A DNA stretch of 64,000 bases from Shewanella insulae. GTDB taxonomy: Bacteria > Pseudomonadota > Gammaproteobacteria > Enterobacterales > Shewanellaceae. A program made the translations under genes and the position numbers. Under the pieces are notes generated by a model. The model searched no databases. It worked only from the letters and a program-made list of their open reading frames with translations, and was not told the origin of the DNA. Positions 17,322 to 28,236 of this stretch are shown here, one piece after another (position 1 is the stretch's first letter; each line of letters starts with the position of its first letter). Location: contig NZ_WRPA01000016.1 in NCBI RefSeq assembly GCF_009831655.1, positions 39,471 to 103,470 of the forward strand, given 5' to 3'.

Positions 17322-18761
17322 ATGAGAGAAGTTAATTTTCGCACCATAGACAAACTCTTCATCAAGATGTCTATCAACGATAAATTTTGGGTCATTGGGG
17401 CGCTGTTTTTCATCGCCATCACCAGCCTTGGGGTCAGCCGTTATCAGGAGAGCATAGATAGGATAGAGCAAGCCTCTATGACGGCGATAGAAGCCGAGCT
17501 ATCGGGCATGGTGCGCGCCCTAGAGGCCAGCGGCCAAAGCGACAAGTTTGCCAGCCTTAATATCCAACCCAGCGGCCAGGCCAGCTCCAGTCGTACCCAA
17601 GACAGCGTCACCGCCGTGGTACGCAGCGCCGCAGGGCAGAACCTGTCACTGACGCAGAATGTCGCCAGCCGCGAGCGCGACGCGAAACAATCGGCCCTCT
17701 ACAGCCTACTGCTCACCTATCTCTGGTTGCTGCCATTCACCGTCCTGCTCTACTGGAACGCCACCTTCATCGGCGGCGCCCTCTGGGTACTGTGGACCAC
17801 CACCAAGAACATCGCCAAGGGCGACCTCACCTCCCGCCTCGGCTTCCATCCGGGCCGCGATGAGTTTGGCACCATAGGCTGCGCCTTGGACAACGCCATG
17901 GACACGCTCACCGAACTCGTGGTCACGGTGAAAGACAATGCCGAGACGCTACATAACACCGCCAGCTCATTTGCCTCGGAAAATCAGGAGAGCGAGCGCC
18001 AGATCGAACAGCAATACCTCTCCCTCGACTCAGTCGCCACCGCCATGGAGGAGATGACGGCCTCCGCCGGCGAGGTGTCGAACATCTCCAACAGCTCGGT
18101 GGAGCAAGTGGAGCAGAACTCACAGTCTATCCGTCAGAGCTATGAGCGAGTGCAGAAGGCGATCAAGGATATCGAGCAGCTCTCGGGCTTTATCGAGCAG
18201 ACCTCGGATTCGGTGAGCACCCTCAAGGTCAATGCCACCAAGATCAACGAAGTGATCACCACCATCAACGCTATCTCGGAGCAGACCAACCTGCTGGCCC
18301 TTAATGCCGCCATCGAGGCCGCCCGTGCCGGTGAGATGGGCCGCGGCTTCGCCGTGGTTGCCGATGAGGTGAGAACCCTGGCCAGCCGCACTCAATCGGC
18401 TACGGTCGAGATCCAGGCGATGATCGAGAACCTGCAGCAGGAAACCAACAACATAGACAACATCACCCAGCGCACGGTGAAGCAGGCCGAATCCAGCCAG
18501 TCGCTGATCACCGAGATAGGCACAGACGTCAGCGCCATCAACGAGTCATCACAATCGGTTATCGACATGAGCTTCCAAATCGCCGCCTCCTCAGAGGAGC
18601 AGAGCGCCGTGGCCAACGATATCGCCTCCGAGCTGAGTGAGATACGCCAGCAGGCCAACGTGATCAAAGAGCTGGCCAACCAGTCCTCGATAGGCGTCAG
18701 CCAGCTGTCTCAGGCCTCCGAGAGCCTGGGTAAGATCCTCGCCCGCTACCAGACAGCCTAA
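17322..18761 (+). CDS. Methyl-accepting chemotaxis protein
   Basis: A 479-residue chemoreceptor. A first membrane segment (~23-39) and a second hydrophobic block (~127-158) enclose a short periplasmic region of about 85 residues, too small for a standard four-helix or Cache ligand domain. HAMP follows (~158-210), then the signalling coiled coil, with the conserved hairpin tip [18 protein letters not shown] and [15 protein letters not shown]. There is no C-terminal CheR/CheB pentapeptide. The ligand is unknown. The small sensor region is rich in Ser and Gln and may sense membrane or redox state rather than a solute, which is a guess. Confidence 0.92.
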   Translation: MREVNFRTIDKLFIKMSINDKFWVIGALFFIAITSLGVSRYQESIDRIEQASMTAIEAELSGMVRALEASGQSDKFASLNIQPSGQASSSRTQDSVTAVVRSAAGQNLSLTQNVASRERDAKQSALYSLLLTYLWLLPFTVLLYWNATFIGGALWVLWTTTKNIAKGDLTSRLGFHPGRDEFGTIGCALDNAMDTLTELVVTVKDNAETLHNTASSFASENQESERQIEQQYLSLDSVATAMEEMTASAGEVSNISNSSVEQVEQNSQSIRQSYERVQKAIKDIEQLSGFIEQTSDSVSTLKVNATKINEVITTINAISEQTNLLALNAAIEAARAGEMGRGFAVVADEVRTLASRTQSATVEIQAMIENLQQETNNIDNITQRTVKQAESSQSLITEIGTDVSAINESSQSVIDMSFQIAASSEEQSAVANDIASELSEIRQQANVIKELANQSSIGVSQLSQASESLGKILARYQTA

Positions 18762-18768
18762 GTCCGCA

Positions 18769-19653
18769 TCATCCCCAGATGACTAAGATGGCCGCCACTG
18801 CAATCAGCAGCAAGGCGGTCATCTCTTTGGGCTTCACCTTCTGCTTCAGATAACTCCCCGCCACGATTAGGGTAAAAAACACCTCAACTTGACCTAAGGT
18901 CTTCACATAGGGCACCGCCTGCAAGGCCATGGCGCTGAACCAACCGATGGAGCCAAGACAACTTGTCACGCTAATAGCCAGGGTCAGCTTAGGCCGACGC
19001 CACAGGGCCGCCAGGGTCTGACGGTCCCGCCACCAGAGAAACATTAACAGGACTAGGGTCTGCACGCTTATCACCCAAAACAGCACCCAGGCGGCGCTGT
19101 GGGGAAAGGGCAGAGCCAACACCAGACTCGCCTCTCTGACCCAGAGTGAGGTAAGTGCAAAGGCGCTGCCGCAGGCGAGTCCCAGCAACAACACCTGGGG
19201 CGAGAGCCTGGCCCCTCCAGCCCCCTTACTCATCAGGAGCACTGCCACCGCGCCAATCACCACGCCGAGCCAGCCCAGCAGGCTCAATTGGGTGCCGAAG
19301 AACAGAGCGCCAAACAGGGCGGCGACAATCGCCTCGCTCTTGGCAAGACCTGCGCCGATGGCGAAGTCTCTGAGCTGAAACAGCTTCACCATCAGGCCGG
19401 TGGCCACAATCTGCATCAAGCCGGCGCCGATCACAAAGCCCCAGAATGGGGTGGGAAAAAGCGAGGCGCCAATTGCCTGTTCTGGCGGCAGCCAGATATA
19501 GAGGGCCATGAGATAACAGGCGGCGATAGGCCCTGCCCAAATAAAACGCGCCAGTGTCACCCCGGCGACCTTGACGTCCCGGCTCAGCTGACTCTGGAGG
19601 GCGTTACGCCATGACTGCATGAAGGCGGCGAGAAAGGTAAAGACAATCCACAT
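18769..19653 (-). CDS. DMT-superfamily (EamA) transporter
   Basis: A 294-residue inner-membrane protein with about ten hydrophobic segments arranged as two EamA repeats (residues ~1-140 and ~150-294). The end of repeat one reads LGWLGVVIGAVAVLLMSKG, and the second ends with KPKEMTALLLIAVAAILVIWG (split), both typical. Members export amino acids, nucleotides or drugs; the substrate here is unknown. It is convergent with the chemoreceptor, only 7 bp apart, with no hairpin between them. Confidence 0.87.
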   Translation of the reverse strand: MWIVFTFLAAFMQSWRNALQSQLSRDVKVAGVTLARFIWAGPIAACYLMALYIWLPPEQAIGASLFPTPFWGFVIGAGLMQIVATGLMVKLFQLRDFAIGAGLAKSEAIVAALFGALFFGTQLSLLGWLGVVIGAVAVLLMSKGAGGARLSPQVLLLGLACGSAFALTSLWVREASLVLALPFPHSAAWVLFWVISVQTLVLLMFLWWRDRQTLAALWRRPKLTLAISVTSCLGSIGWFSAMALQAVPYVKTLGQVEVFFTLIVAGSYLKQKVKPKEMTALLLIAVAAILVIWG

Positions 19654-19793
19654 AAGCGACTCTCTGGCGAAGGGGTTACTAGCCTAGCGTCAAACGACTT
19701 ACCGCGCGAGTGAAAATGCCTCATGGAAGGTGGACTGTGATATTAAGCGTTGGGACGATGGCAAGCCAAGGCAAAGATGCCTCAACGGGCAAC

Positions 19794-19817
19794 AAAAAGC
19801 CCCGCACTGGCGGGGCT
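19794..19817 (-). terminator. Rho-independent terminator of kdsA
   Basis: GCCCCGC (19799-19805) and GCGGGGC (19810-19816) form the stem. On the minus strand it is followed by five Ts, placing it as terminator of the kdsA transcript about 50 bp after its stop. Confidence 0.85.
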
Positions 19818-19865
19818 TAAGCTTAACTGCAACTTTGACTTAATACAGTCTGAGTGAAGGCTCGC

Positions 19866-20756
<891 letters not shown>

Positions 20757-20765
20757 TCAAATTCT

Positions 20766-22043
20766 TTATTGGGCCACGACCTGCAGTATCTGACCACACA
20801 TCCATGCCATATAGGTGCCTACAGCATAGCCTAATACGGCCAGGAGTACACCGACAGGAGCTAGGGCCGGGTGGAAGGCCGCGGCCACCACGGGCGCCGA
20901 GGCTGCGCCGCCGACGTTAGCCTGACTGCCCACCGCCATATAAAACAGCGGCGCACGAATCAACTTGGCCACCAGCAACATGAAGCCGGCGTGGACTATC
21001 ATCCATATGATACCGATGGCGAAATACCACAGGTTGGCCGGGTCAAACAGTTTCAACACGTCCATATGCAGGCCGATAGTCGCCACCAAAATATAGAGGA
21101 ACGCCGAGGCGACCTTAGAGGCACCCGCCGCCTCGAGGTGGCGCACAGGCGTAAAGGACATAGCCAGGCCTATGGTGGTCACTGTCACGATCAGCCAGAA
21201 GAACTTAGAGGTCAGGCTGTAATCCCGGGTCCAGGGATAGTTAGCCTCGAAGAAGGGGCCGAGGAAGTCGGCTATCACATGGGCCAACCCCGTGATACCA
21301 AAGCCTACGGCGACTATCATCATCAGATCTCGCAGGCTGGCGATACGGGCATTTTCGGCGTGGTACTTCTCCACCTTCTGCTTGAGGGTCTCGATGGCGC
21401 TGGTATCGGCGCCCGTCTTAGCATCGATCTCCTTGGCCTTAGAGGCCATAAACAGCAGAACCGCCATCCAGATGTTGGCCACGATCACATCGACCGTCAC
21501 CATGATAGAGAAGATGTTACCACCGGCCTCGTAGATCTCCTTCATCGCCGCCTGGTTGGCGCCGCCGCCGATCCAGCTACCGGCCAGGGTGGTCATGCCG
21601 CGCCAGACCGCATCCGGGCCGCTCACCCCGAGGATCTCAGGATTGAGGGTCGACACGATAAGTAAGGCAATTGGGCCCCCTATCACTATGCCGACTGTAC
21701 CGGTTAAAAACATCACGATCGCCTTGGGGCCCAGGCTTAGGATCGCCTTGAGGTCGACACTTAAGATCAGCAGCACCAGACAGGCGGGCAATAGATAGCG
21801 GGAGGCGACAAAATAGAGGTTTGAGGTATCGCCATCCAGGATATGGAAGGAGTTGAGCAGCGAAGGCAGGAAATAACAGAGCAGTAGCGCCGGAATGAAA
21901 CGGTAGAACTTGACCCAGAATGGGTGCTGGCTACTGTTAGTGTAAAACACAAATCCTAAGATCACCGCCAACAGGCCCAGGCCCGTGGCATCATTGGTGA
22001 CTAACGCCGTGGCGTCATTGCTGACTATCGCGGTACTGCTCAT
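20766..22043 (-). CDS. DUF819 family membrane protein
   Basis: A 425-residue inner-membrane protein with about 11-12 hydrophobic segments, matching the DUF819 (YjcL-like) family as I recognise it: FYTNSSQHPFWVKFYRFIPALLLCYFLPSLL (split), GSWIGGGANQAAMKE, and a C-terminal GSQANVGGAASAPVVAAAF. The two glycine-rich re-entrant-like segments suggest a transporter. The substrate is unknown. A GGGAG site precedes the ATG. It sits between sirB1 and kdsA, where E. coli has no gene, and so is an insertion into the conserved operon. Confidence 0.82.
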   Translation of the reverse strand: MSSTAIVSNDATALVTNDATGLGLLAVILGFVFYTNSSQHPFWVKFYRFIPALLLCYFLPSLLNSFHILDGDTSNLYFVASRYLLPACLVLLILSVDLKAILSLGPKAIVMFLTGTVGIVIGGPIALLIVSTLNPEILGVSGPDAVWRGMTTLAGSWIGGGANQAAMKEIYEAGGNIFSIMVTVDVIVANIWMAVLLFMASKAKEIDAKTGADTSAIETLKQKVEKYHAENARIASLRDLMMIVAVGFGITGLAHVIADFLGPFFEANYPWTRDYSLTSKFFWLIVTVTTIGLAMSFTPVRHLEAAGASKVASAFLYILVATIGLHMDVLKLFDPANLWYFAIGIIWMIVHAGFMLLVAKLIRAPLFYMAVGSQANVGGAASAPVVAAAFHPALAPVGVLLAVLGYAVGTYMAWMCGQILQVVAQ

Positions 22044-22171
22044 CTCATCTCCCTTTTTATTTTTTGTATTGGTTATTTATTGTTGTAGTTATATTGCTCG
22101 CCACAAGTGCCAAATAGCACCGGCGGTAAGTTTCACCCGGCGCTGGGCCTTCCCGGCCTCGACGCTAAGGG

Positions 22172-22960
22172 TTAATGATAGACCTCAACCTCATCGTTGA
22201 GCTCTTTTAACTGTAATTTGACCAGCTCTGTCACCGGGTCATGGGGACTGTTGTCGACAAAGTGTTGCAGGTCCGCTGCGGCGACGCTGATGCAACCTAG
22301 CTGCTGGGCGATAAAGGCCCGCTCCCGATTAAGATTCAGATCGTCCTCATGCCACTGCAGCAACAAGTTACAGCACTCCATGGCACTCTCAAACTGGCTC
22401 GACAGTATGGCACCGGCCTTGAGCTCATGAAGCATGCGTGATACCAGGCGCTTGAGGCTGGCGGGCTTTAGATAACGCGGCTTAAAAGGCGCCCCATTAC
22501 CCAGCTCGCCACGCACCAGCACGTGTAGCTGATGACGGCTCAGAGACAACCCGGTAAGCGGATCGATATAGCGTACCTTATCGTCGATACGACAGCTCAG
22601 TACCGTGGTACCCGGCAATAGTAGCGGCTGTAACTCGAGATCCAGCTGCTTACCCAGCAGCATTAGCACGGTTGCCAATGTAGTACTGTTACCCTGACGC
22701 GTGGTGATACAGCTAGCCAGATCCGCGGCCTCGACACTGAAATAGGACTCTCGTGGGCAGAAGCCGAGATCTTGATAGAACCACTGCAGCAAGGCCGCCA
22801 GACGCGCCTCTCGGTCCACCAGATAGTGACTCAGCACAGAGCCAGCCAGCTCAAACCAGGCCCACTTCGCCGCTTCTTTGTCGGAAAATCCCAGGTGCTC
22901 GGAAATATCAAAGGCGCTCTCTGGCAGAGAGAGCGCCTCATTTAAGATAAGGTTTGTCAT
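22172..22960 (-). CDS. sirB1: SirB1 family transglutaminase-like/TPR protein
   Basis: A 262-residue cytoplasmic protein of the SirB1 family: an N-terminal transglutaminase-like region (CITTRQGNSTTLATVLMLLGKQL in two parts, then VRYIDPLTGLSLSRHQL), followed by a C-terminal TPR-like helical region (EDDLNLNRERAFIAQQLG). The biochemical role is not established. Its ATG is contiguous with the sirB2 stop, and the order sirB2-sirB1 upstream of kdsA matches E. coli. Confidence 0.9.
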   Translation of the reverse strand: MTNLILNEALSLPESAFDISEHLGFSDKEAAKWAWFELAGSVLSHYLVDREARLAALLQWFYQDLGFCPRESYFSVEAADLASCITTRQGNSTTLATVLMLLGKQLDLELQPLLLPGTTVLSCRIDDKVRYIDPLTGLSLSRHQLHVLVRGELGNGAPFKPRYLKPASLKRLVSRMLHELKAGAILSSQFESAMECCNLLLQWHEDDLNLNRERAFIAQQLGCISVAAADLQHFVDNSPHDPVTELVKLQLKELNDEVEVYH

Positions 22961-23346
22961 TAACTCATTAATATTGCTTGTTTAAACATGGCTATTTTTG
23001 CAGCGTACATCACCCAGGCCAGCGCGCCCAGAGCGGCAAAGGTCTTGAAGAGTTTGTTACGGTTAGCCTTGAGCGAGATAGCCGCCAGGAAGATGTAAGC
23101 GATCACTGCGCCTATCTTCTCTGTCAACCAAGCATCCTGAAACGGATACTGCTTGATGATGAAACACAAGGTTAGGCCGGAGAGCAGCAGGAAGGTATCG
23201 ATCACATGGGGCGCAATCTTAACAAATTTCTTGTCCATGATGGCCGATTGTTTCAGATGCAATGCAAATCGTACGATAAAAAACAGCACACTCACGCTAA
23301 TCAGGGTGAGATGTAAATGCTTTATAACTGGGTATAAACTGTCCAT
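22960..23346 (-). CDS. sirB2: SirB2 family membrane protein
   Basis: A 128-residue inner-membrane protein with four hydrophobic segments and the SirB2 pattern YPVIKHLHLTLISVSVLFF (conserved His pair) and KIAPHVIDTFLLLSGL. The function is unknown. The start at ATG 23346 (after an AGAAGA site) is preferred to an upstream TTG at 23370 because it matches the family N-terminus. Translationally coupled to sirB1 (TAATG). Confidence 0.88.
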   Translation of the reverse strand: MDSLYPVIKHLHLTLISVSVLFFIVRFALHLKQSAIMDKKFVKIAPHVIDTFLLLSGLTLCFIIKQYPFQDAWLTEKIGAVIAYIFLAAISLKANRNKLFKTFAALGALAWVMYAAKIAMFKQAILMS

Positions 23347-23463
23347 TATATCTTCTTTCGTGGCTCGCAAAGGCGCTAGTGTACCCGATCAAGGGCCGGG
23401 GCACCAATATCGACACAAGCGAATTCAACATATCCACTTAAATTGAGTTAACCCCCTGGTTCA

Positions 23464-24378
23464 TCACGCCTCATGGGTATCGAATAAGCCGTTAATCTGC
23501 TCCCTCAGCCAGAGATTCTCCGGGGTATTTTCGGTCGGCTTATAGCTCATCAAGGTCAGCTTGTAGCTAGGCATAGGCAGAGGGACATCGAACTCATTGA
23601 GCGGCAGGCTATGGGCAAGCAGGCGCGCCGCCTGACGCGGCAGGGTCACCAGATACCCCGACTCCTCCACCAGAAACGGCGCGTTGATGACATTTGGCAG
23701 CTGTATGGCGATATCCCGGCTCAGCCCCTGTAAGGCAAGTACCTGATCCACTATCCCTGTATCTGTTCCCCAGGGGGAGACCAAGATATGCCGACTGGCG
23801 AGAAAGATGTCGCGGTTCATCTTCATCACCTTAGAGCTTGCCAGCGTGCAATAGTCTCCCTCCCACCACAGGGACTCGGAAACTAGCCTGTGGCCCTCCG
23901 CGTCATCATGGGAAAAGCCCAAGGCAAGATCCAGCTGGCCCGTCTCGAAACGACTCAGGGGCATGCGCTGCTCATCGTGAATAAGGTTGAGGCGCACCTT
24001 GGGCGCCAGGGTGCTGATCCGCTTGGCGAGACGGGACATCAACATCAGGGCGGTAAAGTCGGTCACCGCGATGCGAAATGCATGCTGACTCAACGCCGGC
24101 GAAAATGCCTGCTTGGACAAAAGGCAGTCGCTGAGCCTGTCCAGCACCTGGCCGACCTCAACGCTGATGGCGTCGGCGTAGGGAGTCGGGATCATCGCAC
24201 TGGCCGAGCGGATAAATAGGGGATCGTCCAGCTGCTGGCGCAGGCGAGAGAGCGCATGACTAAATGCCGACTGACTCAGATGCATCTGCTGGGCCGCCTG
24301 GGTCACACTGCGACAACAATAGAGCGAGTGAAACAACTTAAGAAGATTTAAATCAATATGATACAAACCATTATGCAT
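23464..24378 (-). CDS. LysR-family transcriptional regulator
   Basis: A regulator of about 304 residues, with the winged HTH at the N-terminus (LLKLFHSLYCCRSVTQAAQQM then HLSQSAFSHALSRLRQQL) of the NodD/LeuO-like LysR subgroup ('DLNLLKLF' start). The effector domain follows. The start is ambiguous among three Met codons (24378, 24387, 24408); 24378 has GGGA about 10 bp upstream and fits the family. It is divergent from a GNAT gene 95 bp away and probably regulates it and itself. The pair lies between prmC and sirB2, interrupting an operon that is continuous in E. coli. Confidence 0.87.
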   Translation of the reverse strand: MHNGLYHIDLNLLKLFHSLYCCRSVTQAAQQMHLSQSAFSHALSRLRQQLDDPLFIRSASAMIPTPYADAISVEVGQVLDRLSDCLLSKQAFSPALSQHAFRIAVTDFTALMLMSRLAKRISTLAPKVRLNLIHDEQRMPLSRFETGQLDLALGFSHDDAEGHRLVSESLWWEGDYCTLASSKVMKMNRDIFLASRHILVSPWGTDTGIVDQVLALQGLSRDIAIQLPNVINAPFLVEESGYLVTLPRQAARLLAHSLPLNEFDVPLPMPSYKLTLMSYKPTENTPENLWLREQINGLFDTHEA

Positions 24379-24472
24379 AGATTTCATTTCCCAATGCAGA
24401 TAATGCACTTATCAGATTAACACCGCTAGTTTAAGCTAGTCGGCATAGGAATCAACATCAAGGTAGTTATCC

Positions 24473-24886
24473 ATGACCATGACATTTACCCAAGACACCA
24501 GCGCCGAATTTGCCGAGGCGGTGCAGCAGAAAATCGCCGAGTTTAACTGGCAGCGCTGGGAGGTGAGCGAGCGCTTACCTCTGGGACTAAAGCTTGAGAA
24601 TGAAGCGGGTGAATTAGTAGCCGGCCTGTCGGCTCGCACCTTCGGCAACTGGCTGATGATAGACAACTTCTGGGTGAGCGAGTCGCTCAGAGGCCAGCAT
24701 ATCGGCAGCAAGATGCTACAAGAAGCCGAACGTATCGCCAGGGAACGCGGCTGCATCTACGCCATCCTGGATACCCTTAACTTTCAGGCGCGGCCCTTCT
24801 ACGAGGCCAGAGGCTATCGACTGGAGTGGACACAGGAGCAGTATCCAAAGACGGGTTGCAAGTACTTCATGACCAAGACGCTCTAG
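24473..24886 (+). CDS. GNAT-family N-acetyltransferase
   Basis: A 137-residue single-domain acetyltransferase. The acetyl-CoA binding motif A reads VSESLRGQHIGSKMLQEAERIA (Arg/Gln-x-x-Gly-x-Gly type), followed by ILDTLNFQARPFYEARGYRLEW, the beta4-alpha4 region. The acceptor cannot be predicted. It is the only plus-strand gene inside the hemA-kdsA minus-strand cluster and is divergent from the LysR gene. A second ATG (24479) is possible. Confidence 0.87.
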   Translation: MTMTFTQDTSAEFAEAVQQKIAEFNWQRWEVSERLPLGLKLENEAGELVAGLSARTFGNWLMIDNFWVSESLRGQHIGSKMLQEAERIARERGCIYAILDTLNFQARPFYEARGYRLEWTQEQYPKTGCKYFMTKTL

Positions 24887-24916
24887 TCGAATCTCAGTCT
24901 TATTTTACTACAGAGT

Positions 24917-24947
24917 AAAACGCCACGGACAGATCGCCGTGGCGTTT
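24917..24947. terminator. Bidirectional terminator between GNAT gene and prmC
   Basis: AACGCCACGG and CCGTGGCGTT pair around ACAGATCG, with A-run and T-run outside. It ends the GNAT gene and the convergent hemA-prfA-prmC transcript. Confidence 0.82.
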
Positions 24948-25005
24948 ATGGTTTGAAGCGATAGGCTAACTCAGGCCAGAACTCTAAAATCGCCGACTAG
25001 CGACA

Positions 25006-25848
25006 TTATCTGGGCCAGCGCCCCAGGGTACACCTGTCGTTGCTGCCGAAGTCACGTACCGTAGCTACCGCCTCGTAACCCAACTCGACCATCTTGTCTC
25101 GCACCGTGAGGGCCTGGCCGAAACCATGCTCCAGCAGCAGATAGCCGCCTGGTGCCAGGTAATCACGAGCCGCCTCGGCAATATGAAAGAGATCCGCATA
25201 GCCATGTTCACCGGCGGTGAGCGCGCTATGGGGCTCGAAGCGTACATCCCCTTGGGACAGGTGCTCGTCTTCTTCATCGATATAGGGCGGATTGGAGACG
25301 ATCAGGTTAAAGTCATAGCGATTGATGGCGTCGAACCAGTCACTCTGAAGCACCTCCACCTGAGGCAGCTTGAGGTTGTCGCGGTTGGCCTTGGCCAGGG
25401 CGACGGCCTCGAGTACCTTATCCACAGCGGTGATCTGCCAGTTGTTTCGCTCGAAGGCCAGCGACAGGGCGATTGCCCCGGTACCTGTACCCAGGTCCAG
25501 CACCTTGGCATTCTCCGCCAACGGAAGATTGAGAGCTGTCTCCACCAAGATCTCTGTGTCGGGGCGCGGGATCAAGGTGGTGGGATTGACCATGAAGGGC
25601 AGCGACCAGAACTCACGCTCGCCGACGATATGGGCAATCGGCGTGCCTAGCTCTCGGCGACCGACCATCTGCTTATACTCGGTTACCTGCTCGCTGGTCA
25701 GACGCTCGTCTGGCCAGGTATAGAGGTAACTGCGCTGCTTATGAATGATATGCAGCAGCATCACCTCGGCATCGAGCTTGGCACTGTCAGACACATCCTG
25801 GAGTCGAGTAGAGGCCCATTCGAGGGCCTGTGCTAACGTCTGAAACAA
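25006..25848 (-). CDS. prmC: Peptide chain release factor N5-glutamine methyltransferase
   Basis: SAM-dependent enzyme that methylates the Gln of the GGQ motif in RF1 and RF2. The 280-residue protein shows the N-terminal helical domain and the catalytic domain with VLDLGTGTGAIALSLA and the NPPY motif (VSNPPYID). The start is TTG at 25848 with AAGGA upstream. It follows prfA by 38 bp on the same strand, so enzyme and substrate are encoded together. Confidence 0.94.
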   Translation of the reverse strand: MFQTLAQALEWASTRLQDVSDSAKLDAEVMLLHIIHKQRSYLYTWPDERLTSEQVTEYKQMVGRRELGTPIAHIVGEREFWSLPFMVNPTTLIPRPDTEILVETALNLPLAENAKVLDLGTGTGAIALSLAFERNNWQITAVDKVLEAVALAKANRDNLKLPQVEVLQSDWFDAINRYDFNLIVSNPPYIDEEDEHLSQGDVRFEPHSALTAGEHGYADLFHIAEAARDYLAPGGYLLLEHGFGQALTVRDKMVELGYEAVATVRDFGSNDRCTLGRWPR

Positions 25849-25886
25849 AAAATTTCCTTAATCACCTAGCGGCAATGATAGCGAGG

Positions 25887-26972
25887 TTAGCCTTCGGAAA
25901 GGGCTGCTAACATGTCGGCTTGGTTTTCCTGCATCAGAGGGCCGAGGATGGCATCGAGATCCCCTTCCATCACCTCGTTAAGGCGGTAGAGGGTTAAGTT
26001 AATTCTGTGCTCGCTAACACGTCCCTGTGGGAAGTTATAGGTACGCACACGCTCAGAGCGGTCACCACTGGCCACCAGGTTACGACGAGTCGATTCCTCT
26101 TCGCTGCGGCGCTTTTCATCTTCCACAGCCTGAATACGCGCCGATAGCACGCTCATGGCCTGGGCACGGTTCTTATGCTGAGAACGTTGATCCTGACACT
26201 CCACCACGATACCCGAAGGGATATGGGTAATACGGATAGCAGAATCTGTCTTGTTGACGTGCTGACCACCTGCGCCCGAGGCGCGGAAGGTATCGACCTT
26301 AAGGTCGGCGGGATTTATCTCGATCGCTTCGGCTTCTGGGATCTCAGGCATGACCACCACGGTACAGGCCGAGGTATGAACTCGCCCTTGTGATTCGGTT
26401 TCAGGCACACGCTGCACGCGGTGACCGCCCGACTCAAACTTGAGCTTACCATAGACGCCCTCGCCCGAGACCTTCATGATCAGTTCTTTAAAACCGCCAT
26501 GTTCACCTTCGTTGGCGTTCATGATCTCTATCTGCCAGCGATTAGCCTCGCAGTAGCGGCTATACATGCGGAACAGGTCACCGGCAAAGATAGCGGCCTC
26601 GTCACCACCGGCACCGGCACGGATCTCGACAAAGGCGTTGTTATCGTCTTTAGGATCTTTCGGCAACAGCAGGATCTGCAACTCGCCTTCCAGGGTTTCC
26701 AGGGTCGCCTTGGCTTCTTTGATCTCTTCTTGCGCCATCTCTTTCAGATCGGCGTCATCTTCATTGAGCATCTCCTGCGCCGAGGCAAGGTCTTCCTCTG
26801 CCTGACGATAGGCCTTGAAGCTCTTGACCACTTCTTCGAGTTGAGAATACTCTTTGGACAGAGCGCGAAAACGCTCCTGATCGGCGATGATTTCCGCATC
26901 ACTCAGCAGCGCCAAAACCTCTTCATTACGCTCCAGCAAGCCTTCGAGCTTGCGAATAACACTGTCCTTCAT
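25887..26972 (-). CDS. prfA: Peptide chain release factor 1
   Basis: RF1 terminates translation at UAA and UAG. The 361-residue protein has the catalytic [15 protein letters not shown] motif and the codon-recognition loop [16 protein letters not shown], in which the tripeptide is PET (PxT class, E. coli PAT). Length is as usual for RF1. Lies 13 bp after hemA and before prmC in the conserved hemA-prfA-prmC unit. Confidence 0.96.
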   Translation of the reverse strand: MKDSVIRKLEGLLERNEEVLALLSDAEIIADQERFRALSKEYSQLEEVVKSFKAYRQAEEDLASAQEMLNEDDADLKEMAQEEIKEAKATLETLEGELQILLLPKDPKDDNNAFVEIRAGAGGDEAAIFAGDLFRMYSRYCEANRWQIEIMNANEGEHGGFKELIMKVSGEGVYGKLKFESGGHRVQRVPETESQGRVHTSACTVVVMPEIPEAEAIEINPADLKVDTFRASGAGGQHVNKTDSAIRITHIPSGIVVECQDQRSQHKNRAQAMSVLSARIQAVEDEKRRSEEESTRRNLVASGDRSERVRTYNFPQGRVSEHRINLTLYRLNEVMEGDLDAILGPLMQENQADMLAALSEG

Positions 26973-26985
26973 TACAACGCTAACC

Positions 26986-28236
26986 TTAGTCTTTATCTAG
27001 TCCGAGCGCTGTTCTTAATTGTCCTAAGCTATTGAGGTCACCGCGGCGACTCGCCTGGGTGAGCGCCTGGGTCGGCGCGTGGATCAACTTATTGGTCAAC
27101 TTATTCGCCAGTTCCAGTATTAGCTGCTCGCTATCACCGCCCTGGGCCAACTTATTGATTGCCCGTTCGACCAACTCATCTTTGATCGCCATGCTCTGGC
27201 TTCGGTATTCACGAATGCTGTCGACCGACTCTAACGATCGAATCCATTCCATGAATTGATGAGATTCCTCTTCAACAATTAATTCAGCTTTCTCGGCCGC
27301 CTCACGTCGGGAGGCCATATTCTGTTCAATAATGCTTTGCAGATCGTCAACCGTGTATAAGAAGGCATCGTCCAGCTCGGCCACTTCGGCCTCGATATCT
27401 CTAGGAACTGCTATATCAACCAATAACATAGGTTGATGACGACGCTGCTTAAGCGCTTTTTCTACCATGCCTTTACCCAGTATAGGTAATGGGCTGGCGG
27501 TAGAGGATATCACGATATCGGCCTTAGGGAGAAAATCTGGTATCTGTTCGAGCGTAATTGCCGTCGCACCGAACTCTTCGCACATGGCTTCGGCACGGGA
27601 AATGGTACGGTTAGCGACTATCATAGAGTCGACACCATTGTCTTTCAGGTGGCGCGCCACCAGCTCTATGGTCTCACCGGCGCCGATAAGCAGCACCTTA
27701 GTGGCGCTCAGTGCCGAGAAAATATGTTTGGCCATGCTCACCGCCGCGAAGGCAACAGAAACGGCCGCGGCGCCAATTTCGGTCTCGGTGCGCACCTTCT
27801 TGGCTACGGAGAAGGTGTTTTGGAACAGTCTGTCCATGGTGACTGCAACCGTGCCAGCCTCTTTGGCCTTCACGAAAGATTGCTTCACCTGACCTAAGAT
27901 CTGCGGTTCACCCAGGATGAGGGAGTCGAGTCCCGACGAGACCCGCATCAGATGCTGTACGACCTGCTGCCCTTGATACTTGTACAGGCAGGGCAAAACA
28001 TCTTCGTGGGATAACTGATGATAAGACTCCAGCCAGCTGATCACATCCGCCTCATCACCCGTGTTGCAATAGAGCTCGGTGCGGTTACAGGTCGAGACGA
28101 TCACCGCCTCCCCTGTCTTAGTCCGACTGGCAAGACTCTTCATCGCTTCATGAATTTTATCAGGCGCAAACGCTACCTTTTCACGTAGGTCTACAGTGGC
28201 TGTTTTATGATTAATACCGATTGCTACAAGGCTCAT
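26986..28236 (-). CDS. hemA: Glutamyl-tRNA reductase
   Basis: First committed enzyme of the C5 haem/tetrapyrrole pathway, reducing Glu-tRNA to glutamate-1-semialdehyde. The 416-residue protein has the catalytic Cys in [11 protein letters not shown], the N-terminal GINHKTA, the NADPH-binding [17 protein letters not shown] and the C-terminal dimerisation helix. It heads the minus-strand cluster and is divergent from lolB. Haem supply is relevant to the eleven-haem cytochrome encoded nearby, but there is no evidence of direct coupling. Confidence 0.96.
   Translation of the reverse strand: MSLVAIGINHKTATVDLREKVAFAPDKIHEAMKSLASRTKTGEAVIVSTCNRTELYCNTGDEADVISWLESYHQLSHEDVLPCLYKYQGQQVVQHLMRVSSGLDSLILGEPQILGQVKQSFVKAKEAGTVAVTMDRLFQNTFSVAKKVRTETEIGAAAVSVAFAAVSMAKHIFSALSATKVLLIGAGETIELVARHLKDNGVDSMIVANRTISRAEAMCEEFGATAITLEQIPDFLPKADIVISSTASPLPILGKGMVEKALKQRRHQPMLLVDIAVPRDIEAEVAELDDAFLYTVDDLQSIIEQNMASRREAAEKAELIVEEESHQFMEWIRSLESVDSIREYRSQSMAIKDELVERAINKLAQGGDSEQLILELANKLTNKLIHAPTQALTQASRRGDLNSLGQLRTALGLDKD

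Noticed and set aside
20871..21665. A 264-codon plus-strand frame opposite the DUF819 gene, His- and Gly-rich
   Set aside because: Typical shadow of a GC-rich membrane protein gene; no start signals.
26421..27035. A 204-codon frame opposite prfA
   Set aside because: Shadow frame; prfA is certain.
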